Positions 8,006-14,934 of a DNA stretch of 64,000 nucleotides are shown here, piece after piece. The translations under genes were made by a program, and so were the position numbers. Under the pieces are notes generated by a model. It had not been told where the DNA came from. It did no database searches and was given only the letters and a program-made list of their open reading frames with translations. Source of the DNA: Alistipes sp. (GTDB taxonomy: Bacteria; Bacteroidota; Bacteroidia; Bacteroidales; Rikenellaceae); the NCBI GenBank assembly GCA_017938765.1, contig JAGBAX010000021.1, positions 62,001 through 126,000 on the forward strand. The letters are read 5' to 3'. Position 1 is the stretch's first letter. Every line of letters begins with the position of its first letter.

Positions 8006-10213
8006 ATGGACTACAGTAGGGAAGATGAGAAACTTATTGATGAAGCGTGGCACGATTTAGCAGCCTCTTGCAGCAAGATTTGCAAGGGCGAAGATGACTG
8101 GAACTTCATCAAGCGTGCATTCTTCTTGGCAAAGGAGGCACATCAGGGGGTAAGGCGCCGATCGGGAGAGCCATACCTCCTGCATCCTATTGCTGTAGCA
8201 AAGATAGTAATTGAAGAGATTGGACTGGGTGTTAAATCCGTTGTTGCAGCACTTCTTCACGATGTTGTGGAGGACACAGAGTACACCGTAGAGGATATAG
8301 AGCGTATTTTCGGGCAGAAAATAGCCTCTATGGTTGATGGACTTACAAAGATGTCGGGCGTTTTTAATGCCGACACATCAGCACAAGCAGAGTACTTCCG
8401 CAAGGTACTACTCACTCTTTCGCACGACGTAAGAGTAATTCTCATTAAGATTGCAGACCGACTGCACAACATGCGCACCCTCGGCTATATGCCGAAGGAC
8501 AAGCAAATCAAGATTACAGGCGAAACAATACACCTCTTCGCACCGCTTGCATACAGACTCGGACTGTACCCTATAAAGAGCGAACTGGAAGACTTGTGCA
8601 TGAAGTATCGCTTCCCGAATGAGTATGCCGAAATCCAGCAGAAAATTGAGGAGACAGAACCAGAGAGACAGCAGTATATCAACAAGTTCTGCGCACCAAT
8701 TCACGCAATACTTAAACAGAATAACATAGACTACGAACTATCAGCGAGAGTCAAAAGCGTCTACTCAATATGGTCTAAGATGCAACGCAAACAGATACCA
8801 TTTGAGGAGATTTACGACCTCTTTGCTATCCGCATAGTCTTCAAGCCCCTGCCATTTCCATCTGAAAAGACACAGTGCTGGCAGATATACTCCTCAATTA
8901 CAGATATTTACACACCAAAACCAGACCGCCTGCGCGACTGGATTAGTATGCCCAAAGCCAATGGATACGAGGCACTACACTCTACAGTAATGGGCAACGA
9001 CGGCATTTGGGTAGAGGTACAGATACGCACACAGCGTATGGAGGAGATTGCAGATCATGGTTTCGCTGCCCATTGGAAATATAAGCAGGCAACCCAAAGT
9101 GAGGACGCCTTTGACAACTGGTTAGGCAAGATTCGTGATGCTCTGAGTGGCTCTACCGAGAATGCCGTTGAGTTCTTGGATAACTTTAAGTTATCGCTGT
9201 ATACATCTGAAATTACGGTATTTACGCCAAAGGGCGAACAACGCAAATTGCCTTTCGGTGCTACAGCTCTTGACTTCGCGTACGATATCCACACCAAGAT
9301 TGGCAACAAGGCTATCGGTGCAAAAATCAACCACAAGATTGAGCCTGTAACCAAGCAAATCAACTCTGGAGACCAGATTGAAATCATCACCGCAGATAAC
9401 GCCTCGCCTAAGCCAGAATGGATTGATATCGTGGTTACTACCAAGGCCAAACAAGCCATTGCAAGCTATCTAAAGCGCGAGCGAGAGGACAACATAAGTC
9501 ATGGACTATCTATTTTTGAAGAAAAACTCGCTCAGTTCAATATCACCCTTAGTGGCAGCGTGCTGCGCAAAGTTATGCGCGCATACGGCTGTAAATACAA
9601 AGACGAGCTATATAGCAAAATAGGCGCTGGTATTATTTCGCTTGACAATATTGAGAAGATTATCAAATCCAGTTCAGCAAGCAAAATACTGAAATTCTGG
9701 AAGTTATGGCGCGATTCTGGCAATGAGCAGGACCCCGAAGAGGCCGCCACTATTGAGACTGACAGCTCTACAGAAGATGATAAGTTCACTATTGCCAGCT
9801 GTTGCAACCCACTGCCAGGAGACAGCGTTGTAGGCTTCAAAGACCCTATGACGGGGCGCATTATCGTCCATAAATCCACCTGCAATGAGCTCAATCGCCT
9901 CGCATCACTATTCGGCAAAAACATCATTAAAGACCAAATACGATGGTCTCAGCACAAGGCTGTATCCTATTTATCTACGATAGAGATACGCGGAATAGAC
10001 CGTATGGGACTGCTTTTAGAGATATCTCGCATAGTATCAGAGGATTTCAGTATCAACATACGCGAGGTCTCTATTCGTAGCCACGATGGCATTTTTGAGG
10101 GTAATCTAAGTATATACGTTCAGGATGCAGATTCACTTAACGCACTGATGGATAAGTTTAGACGAATAAAGGGCATTGAGAGCGTTAAAAGAGACGTAGA
10201 ACACAAAGAGTAA
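8006..10213 (+). CDS. rel: Bifunctional (p)ppGpp synthetase/hydrolase (RelA/SpoT homolog)
   Basis: Makes and degrades the stringent-response alarmone. In its 735 aa I see an N-terminal HD hydrolase domain with intact HDVVED at 85-90, a synthetase domain (about 235-365) with YEALHSTV, a TGS domain (about 390-455, beginning ITVFTPKGE), a zinc-finger-like helical region with ASCCNPLPGD, and a C-terminal ACT domain (about 660-735). Both catalytic domains look complete, as expected for the single Rel of Bacteroidota. It is 17 bases after recA and 4 bases before the next small gene. Confidence 0.96.
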   Translation: MDYSREDEKLIDEAWHDLAASCSKICKGEDDWNFIKRAFFLAKEAHQGVRRRSGEPYLLHPIAVAKIVIEEIGLGVKSVVAALLHDVVEDTEYTVEDIERIFGQKIASMVDGLTKMSGVFNADTSAQAEYFRKVLLTLSHDVRVILIKIADRLHNMRTLGYMPKDKQIKITGETIHLFAPLAYRLGLYPIKSELEDLCMKYRFPNEYAEIQQKIEETEPERQQYINKFCAPIHAILKQNNIDYELSARVKSVYSIWSKMQRKQIPFEEIYDLFAIRIVFKPLPFPSEKTQCWQIYSSITDIYTPKPDRLRDWISMPKANGYEALHSTVMGNDGIWVEVQIRTQRMEEIADHGFAAHWKYKQATQSEDAFDNWLGKIRDALSGSTENAVEFLDNFKLSLYTSEITVFTPKGEQRKLPFGATALDFAYDIHTKIGNKAIGAKINHKIEPVTKQINSGDQIEIITADNASPKPEWIDIVVTTKAKQAIASYLKREREDNISHGLSIFEEKLAQFNITLSGSVLRKVMRAYGCKYKDELYSKIGAGIISLDNIEKIIKSSSASKILKFWKLWRDSGNEQDPEEAATIETDSSTEDDKFTIASCCNPLPGDSVVGFKDPMTGRIIVHKSTCNELNRLASLFGKNIIKDQIRWSQHKAVSYLSTIEIRGIDRMGLLLEISRIVSEDFSINIREVSIRSHDGIFEGNLSIYVQDADSLNALMDKFRRIKGIESVKRDVEHKE

Positions 10214-10217
10214 AATT

Positions 10218-10583
10218 ATGGAGGAATTATTTCAAATCATCGTCACTACAATTCTTATTATCGCGGCCACAGCATTCTCTCAATTAAGCAAGAAAAAGAG
10301 AGCCCAACAAGAGGTGCATACTCCTGAAAACGATAATAATACACATGATATATCAAGTGATACTTTACATAAAGCATCACAAAGTCCTATGCCTACACAA
10401 GTGTGTAAATCGCCACAAACAAAGGCAAACAAACCTACACCTGCAAGCCAAAACCGTTCTCAAATCGCAAATAGCGCTCAAAATAACGACTTAAATGAGC
10501 CTATGCAGGAAGAGTTTGACCTAAAAAAAGCGGTGATTTATTCAGAGATTTTAAGCCCTAAATTCAAAGAGGAAGAGTTTTAA
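10218..10583 (+). CDS. Small membrane-anchored protein, unknown
   Basis: A 121-aa protein with one N-terminal membrane segment (about residues 5-23), then a basic KKKRA stop-transfer patch and a long polar, low-complexity cytoplasmic region rich in Asn, Ser, Gln and Thr. The C terminus is more conserved in appearance (DLKKAVIYSEILSPKFKEE). I recognise no family. It begins 4 bases after rel and ends 19 bases before the HIT gene, so it is part of the rel operon. Such a protein could be a scaffold or membrane tether, but nothing shows this. Confidence 0.75.
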   Translation: MEELFQIIVTTILIIAATAFSQLSKKKRAQQEVHTPENDNNTHDISSDTLHKASQSPMPTQVCKSPQTKANKPTPASQNRSQIANSAQNNDLNEPMQEEFDLKKAVIYSEILSPKFKEEEF

Positions 10584-10602
10584 CACATAATATTAGTAAA
10601 TA

Positions 10603-10989
10603 ATGGCAACAATATTCTCAAAAATCATAGCAGGGGAGATACCATGCTATAAAGTCGCTGAAAATGACAATTATTTTGCGTTTTTAGACATCAATCCGCT
10701 CGCCAAAGGACATACATTAGTAGTTCCTAAGTGTGAAACAGACTACATTTTTGACCTTGATGACCAGACTCTTGGCGGTATGGTTGTCTTTGCAAAAGAA
10801 ATAGCATCAAAAATCCAGAAAATGACAGGCTGCAAGAAGGTTGCAATGGTCGTTTTAGGACTGGAAGTCCCTCATGCACACATCCATTTGATTCCGATGA
10901 ACACTGAAAACGATGTCGATTTTCGCAAGGAAAAGCTCAAATTAACCCCAGAAGAGTTTTCTCAAATAGCTGCCGAGTTGAGCCGATAG
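10603..10989 (+). CDS. HIT-family nucleotide hydrolase/transferase
   Basis: A 128-aa cytoplasmic protein of the histidine triad superfamily, cleaving nucleoside phosphoramidates or dinucleoside polyphosphates. The triad HAHIHLI is at residues 91-97, preceded by VPH, and the N-terminal IIAGEIPCYKV strand is typical of the Hint/HIT branch. The length is usual. It is the last gene of the probable recA-rel group and is followed by a strong terminator. Confidence 0.93.
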   Translation: MATIFSKIIAGEIPCYKVAENDNYFAFLDINPLAKGHTLVVPKCETDYIFDLDDQTLGGMVVFAKEIASKIQKMTGCKKVAMVVLGLEVPHAHIHLIPMNTENDVDFRKEKLKLTPEEFSQIAAELSR

Positions 10990-11010
10990 GGTAGTTGTTT
11001 ACAAAATGTA

Positions 11011-11045
11011 AAGTCCTTATATCCAGAGATATAGGGACTTTTTTA
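11011..11045 (+). terminator. Intrinsic terminator after the HIT gene
   Basis: AAGTCCTTATATC pairs with GATATAGGGACTT (13 bp, one G:U) around a 4-base loop, followed by six T. Confidence 0.88.
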
Positions 11046-11649
11046 GTAGTTATTAACAATCTAATTTAACATAATATAGTAGGCGAGGGATAATTTATCA
11101 AAATAAGGACTAATACCTGTGTAGAATATCTAAAATTTGCCCTAAAATCCAACTATTCAGCATAATTGTACACATTTGTATAATACAAAACTGACTGATA
11201 TGTTCACTTTTGTACACTTTAACAACTATTTCCGTGTGTTAATATCGCTGTCAATGATTACAAATGTTATGATTGTCATCTGTCAAAAGTTATCAATTTT
11301 TCAACGTTTTAAATGCTGTTCAGTTATTGTATTTTATACTATATAAGTGCTGATAATCAGTTATTTACAGTATTTAACAGAAGTTTAGTTTAATATTAGG
11401 GTGGTTGTTTGTTTGATTTTGATGATTTGTAAGGTATTGGATAGTTGATTAGATGTTTTTATGTTGATTTTCAATGCTTTACACTGTTTAATATATTGTA
11501 TTACTTTATATACAGAAATAGTGTTAATTTAACATTTTTACTTTTGTATACAGTTGTGAACAATGTTAATAACTATTAGTGTTACGATTTCTTGTTGTTA
11601 AATTTGTCAATTTTGTAAAATTTGTTTACCTTTGTAAAAAATAGGGAAA
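11046..11649. other. Candidate chromosomal replication origin (AT-rich, skew-inverting gap)
   Basis: This 604-bp gap has no gene and is far more AT-rich than its surroundings. Base skew inverts inside it. By hand count, 11101-11280 has 22 G and 31 C, while 11341-11520 has 33 G and 10 C, and line 11401-11460 alone has 17 G and no C with T exceeding A about three to one. Plus-strand genes to the left are C-rich (rel 8461-8580: 23 G, 36 C) and those to the right are G-rich (znuA 12541-12600: 22 G, 11 C). Several sequences are one mismatch from the DnaA box, such as TTGTACACA (near 11167), TTATTTACA (near 11361) and TGTGAACAA (near 11556, reverse of TTGTTCACA). This pattern is what an oriC would show. 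Confidence 0.6.
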
Positions 11650-12102
11650 ATGAAGGCAAAATTGGAGTATTTGATGAGTCAGACTGGTTTGCGCTCTGGA
11701 CAGATTGCAAAAATGTTAGATGTGAAGGCTTCGGTGATTTCACACCTACTGCTCGGCCGTAATCAGCCGAACTACAAGCTGACTGCAAAAATTATCAGTG
11801 TCTTCTCGGACTACTCCCCTCTTTGGTGGCTTGGGCTGACTGATAATCCTCACGCAACAGTTGCAACTTCGGAGGCTGGACAAGCTTCGGATGCTGGACA
11901 AGGTAACCAACAGTTTCCAAAGTCAGCTCCTCGTTTTGAGGAGCAGTCGCTCTTTGGCTCTTCGGTTGCGAGTGAGGTGACGACTCCGGAGACGACGAGT
12001 TCTCAACCGTCGGTCGCCAGTTCGTTCTCCTCGTCTGAGGTTGAGCGAGTGATTGTCATCTACAAGGACAAGAGCTTTGAGAGTTTTGCACCCAAGAAGT
12101 AA
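11650..12102 (+). CDS. Helix-turn-helix DNA-binding protein
   Basis: A 150-aa protein with a Cro/XRE-type helix-turn-helix at about residues 5-55 (GLRSGQIAKMLDVKASVISHLLLGRNQPN), a Ser/Thr/Glu-rich disordered middle (about 70-130) and a short conserved-looking tail ERVIVIYKDKSFESF. This layout is common in small Bacteroidota regulators of unknown target. It sits directly beside the candidate origin, with the first codon about 20 bp after a TTTACCTTTG promoter-like sequence, so its promoter lies inside the AT-rich gap. A role in origin control is possible but unsupported beyond position. Confidence 0.8.
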   Translation: MKAKLEYLMSQTGLRSGQIAKMLDVKASVISHLLLGRNQPNYKLTAKIISVFSDYSPLWWLGLTDNPHATVATSEAGQASDAGQGNQQFPKSAPRFEEQSLFGSSVASEVTTPETTSSQPSVASSFSSSEVERVIVIYKDKSFESFAPKK

Positions 12103-12402
12103 AAAGCAACTGCTCTACAACGAAAAATTACCACCAACCACACAAGATTGAGACATTTATCAAATTCTCAGAGGGTTTAACTGTGTTGCTGCAATGCGTA
12201 AGAGCACTAATAATCAAGCAATTACACAAATTTGAGCTCATTTGACATGATAGGGCATCTAAATTCGGTAATTATATTTTTGATGTAATATGTATATTAT
12301 GTTAAATAAAGAAAGAGAAAAGATTTGATAGGGTAGATTTTTGCGAGTGCGTTGGGTGATTTGATAAATTAGCACTACCTTTGCACTATAACAAATTAGA
12401 CT
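12103..12402. other. Intergenic gap before znuA, no gene seen
   Basis: This 300-bp stretch has no coding frame of convincing composition and no clear hairpin terminator for the HTH gene. Its only legible signal is the promoter at its right end. Confidence 0.5.
12376..12383 (+). promoter_or_regulatory. -7 element TACCTTTG of the znuA-znuC operon
   Basis: An exact TAnnTTTG match 19 bases before the ATG. The hexamer GCACTA occurs directly repeated around it (12372-12377 and 12383-12388), which could be a regulator site. No canonical Zur box is evident. Confidence 0.6.
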
Positions 12403-13257
12403 ATGAGAAAGATTTTATACCTATTTATATATATAGCGGCGTTTGCGGTGCTATGCGCGTGTGGCGGCAAGAAGAGCCAAAATTCCAATACGATTTATGT
12501 CTCAATCGCTCCATTGAAGCCGATTGTTGAGGGGATTGTTGGCGATGATTACGCTATTGAGGTGTTGGTGCCGGCTGGGGCATCTCCAGAGACTTTTGAG
12601 CCTACGGCGAAGCAGTTTATAGCCCTAAATGAGGCGAAGATTATCTTCGGCACTGGTCTGCTTGACTTTGAGAAGTCGTTATTGGCGAGGATTCACGACC
12701 AGAGCAAGGTTGTAAACCTTAGCAACGGCATAGAGACTATCGCTGGCAGTTGCTCGCACACGCATCATGGCCGCCACTGTCATCACGGCGTAGATCCGCA
12801 TATCTGGTGCTCGCCGAAGTCAATAAAGATAATGGCGCAGAATGCCTACGCAGCAATTTGTGCGACGATATCGGGCAAGAAGTACCGCGACAGCTATGCG
12901 GCTCTAAATGAGAAGATTGCCGAGCTGGATAGCGATGTTGAGGCTATGTGTAGCAGCGCAGCACTCCCCTACTTTATTATCTACCACCCTGCGCTGACCT
13001 ACCTTGCAAGGGACTATAACCTTGAGCAGGTGGCTATTGAGAATGAGGGCAAGGAGCCGAGTGCCAAGCGCATTGCTGAGATTATAGAGCGTGGTCGCAG
13101 GAGTGGCGTTAAGAGGGTCTTTTATCAGAGCGAGTTTCCGCAGTCAAGTGTTGGTGTTGTTGCCGAGGATATCGGTGCTGAGGCGGTGGAAATCAATCCG
13201 TTAGGCGAGAATATCTTTGAGAATCTTCGCCATATTACAGCACTAATAACCGAGTAA
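12403..13257 (+). CDS. znuA: Zinc/manganese ABC transporter substrate-binding lipoprotein (ZnuA-like)
   Basis: A 284-aa cluster A-I metal-binding protein that captures zinc (or another divalent metal) outside the inner membrane. It has a signal peptide with lipobox LCAC (Cys20), the N-terminal lobe motif VSIAPLKPIVEGIVGDDY, and a His/Cys-rich metal loop near residues 118-132 (several HH and CHH) just before DPHIW, whose His is a metal ligand. Further ligands are expected at the His of IIYHPALTYLARDY and the acidic residues in the C-terminal lobe. It ends 2 bases before znuC. The matching permease is not adjacent; a candidate lies at 23.5 kb. Confidence 0.9.
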   Translation: MRKILYLFIYIAAFAVLCACGGKKSQNSNTIYVSIAPLKPIVEGIVGDDYAIEVLVPAGASPETFEPTAKQFIALNEAKIIFGTGLLDFEKSLLARIHDQSKVVNLSNGIETIAGSCSHTHHGRHCHHGVDPHIWCSPKSIKIMAQNAYAAICATISGKKYRDSYAALNEKIAELDSDVEAMCSSAALPYFIIYHPALTYLARDYNLEQVAIENEGKEPSAKRIAEIIERGRRSGVKRVFYQSEFPQSSVGVVAEDIGAEAVEINPLGENIFENLRHITALITE

Positions 13258-13259
13258 AT

Positions 13260-14039
13260 ATGAATCCGATAGTTTCACTTAAGGGCGTAACGGTAAGCTA
13301 CCAGAGCGTTGTAGCTATTGAGAATGCGTCGCTCAGTATCTACCAAGATGACTTTATCGGCATTATAGGCCCTAATGGTGGCGGTAAGACAACGCTAATA
13401 AAGGCCATTCTGGGGATGATAGATTACAGTGGAGAGGTTGATTTTGCGGCGGAGCTATTCAGGGGCTCGGAGAGGCTTGTCGGCTACCTGCCACAGCAGT
13501 CTAACTTTGACCGCGCCTTTCCAATTTCGGTGTTAGAAGTTGTTATGTCGGGGCTTCAGGGCGAGAAGGGCTTCTGGGGCAGATATAGAGGTGCGGAGCG
13601 ACAGAGGGCTATGCAACTGCTTGAGAGCGTGGGTATTGCCGATGTTGCAGAGAAGGCTATCGGGGAGATTTCGGGCGGACAGATGCAGCGCGCATTGCTC
13701 TGCAGGGCGATTATCTCGGAGCCGAAGCTGCTGATACTTGACGAGCCGACAAACTTCGTTGATAATAACTTTGAGAAGGAGCTCTACGCCCTGCTGCGCG
13801 AGCTGAACAAGAGGATGGCTATTGTTATGGTGTCGCACGATATAGGCACTATCACAAGCACCGTCAAGAGCATCGTCTGCGTTAATAGAACAGTGCACAG
13901 CCACGACTCAAACATCATCACACAGGAGCAGCTTGATAACTATCACTGCCCTATCCAGATTGTCAGTCATGGACACGTTCCCCATACGGTGCTTGCGCAT
14001 CACGATGGCGACGGCTGTAAATGCGGACACCATAAGTAG
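13260..14039 (+). CDS. znuC: Metal ABC transporter ATP-binding protein (ZnuC-like)
   Basis: The ATPase that drives metal import with ZnuA and a ZnuB-type permease. In 259 aa: Walker A GPNGGGKTT at 37-45, Q-loop LPQQSNF, signature SGGQMQRA near 139, Walker B LLILDEPTN near 158 and the switch His in VSHD. The C terminus has an extra tail rich in His and Cys (HGHVPH, HHDGDGCKCGHHK), which suggests direct metal binding and perhaps feedback on transport. It is cotranscribed with znuA and followed by a terminator. Confidence 0.9.
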   Translation: MNPIVSLKGVTVSYQSVVAIENASLSIYQDDFIGIIGPNGGGKTTLIKAILGMIDYSGEVDFAAELFRGSERLVGYLPQQSNFDRAFPISVLEVVMSGLQGEKGFWGRYRGAERQRAMQLLESVGIADVAEKAIGEISGGQMQRALLCRAIISEPKLLILDEPTNFVDNNFEKELYALLRELNKRMAIVMVSHDIGTITSTVKSIVCVNRTVHSHDSNIITQEQLDNYHCPIQIVSHGHVPHTVLAHHDGDGCKCGHHK

Positions 14040-14054
14040 TGCAACCAAAAAGAG

Positions 14055-14088
14055 AGAGGTCTGCACCGCACAAGTGCTGACCTCTTTT
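14055..14088 (+). terminator. Terminator of the znuA-znuC operon
   Basis: AGAGGTCTGCAC and GTGCTGACCTCT form a long imperfect stem followed by TTTT. It faces the minus-strand nuclease locus. Confidence 0.8.
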
Positions 14089-14098
14089 GTGTCAAAGA

Positions 14099-14125
14099 AT
14101 TAGCGCGCCAAATTGACGCGCTAAT
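14099..14125 (-). terminator. Terminator of the leftward nuclease locus
   Basis: ATTAGCGCG and CGCGCTAAT form a perfect 9-bp stem with a 9-base loop. Read on the minus strand it lies 5 bases after the nuclease stop and is followed by TTCTTT. Confidence 0.7.
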
Positions 14126-14130
14126 CATTT

Positions 14131-14934
14131 TTACTCCCAATCAGAGGATGAGTATGTACTTTTAGGTGCGTTTGGCACATTGACAAAGAATGTAAATCCA
14201 ACTCTCTGCTCTAATGCCTCTACGCTCATCAGCTGTGGCGTTGCCGTTGCGCTGTTCTCTACAAGGTAGGCGGCGCACTGTAGCTCACCTGCCGAGCATT
14301 CAGAGACCTTTTTGCCACTGTTGCCACTCTTTGTGCGGAGCATTACCTTGAAGTAGTGCGTTGGTACGGGACAAGACTTGCCGTCGTTGTTTGCCACCTT
14401 TGTATTGTAGTTGTCAAAGTGACATCCCGAAACCATGTAGAGTGTATCGCTACACATCCACGCCCCGCGCTCCTTCTCCTCAAGAGCCAACCACTCGCCA
14501 CTATTTAGTGTCGCATTCTGCGGCGTCATGTTGGTGTAGTAGTTGCTCTGCTCACGAGCTACTGCTGTTACCTTGCGCTGCGCCTTGGCTATCTGATGCC
14601 CACGATTGTAAGCACTGTTGGCATAGGTGTTTCCAATCTGCTCTGAAGTGCTAAAGTTAGGGTCTACTACAAACGTCTCGCTGTTGTTACTTCCACTTGT
14701 GTAGTAGCTGTGCATCGGATAGGCTACCCAACGGGCCACATAATTCTCTGTGTCGTAACAGATAGAGTAGTTTCTTGGGTAGTAACCGTTACTCTGCATC
14801 TGCGCATCGGTTATCAGCCTAACACACTTACTGTAACTCTCTGTGTAACCGCTACCCTCGGACGCCGCAGGCAACTCTGCCCACGACTGTCCGAAAGCCG
14901 CTTTTTTAGTTACGCTCTCCCCTGAGCCGGTATT
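14131..14934 (-). pseudogene. DNA/RNA non-specific endonuclease domain severed by an in-frame TGA
   Basis: The frame is open from directly after the TGA at 14937-14935 to the TAA at 14131, about 267 codons, and is in phase with the 918-codon lipoprotein upstream. It starts NTGSGES, a typical Gly/Ser linker, and contains a NUC1-type nuclease: SWAELPA, WVAYPM, the catalytic YNRGHQIA (the family's DRGH, His as base), and TNMTPQNATLNSGEW with the metal-binding Asn. The only in-frame start, TTG at 14874, gives a 247-aa piece with no signal peptide. I infer that the ancestral product was a secreted lipoprotein-nuclease fusion and that this copy is either nonsense-broken or made by readthrough. Confidence 0.75.
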
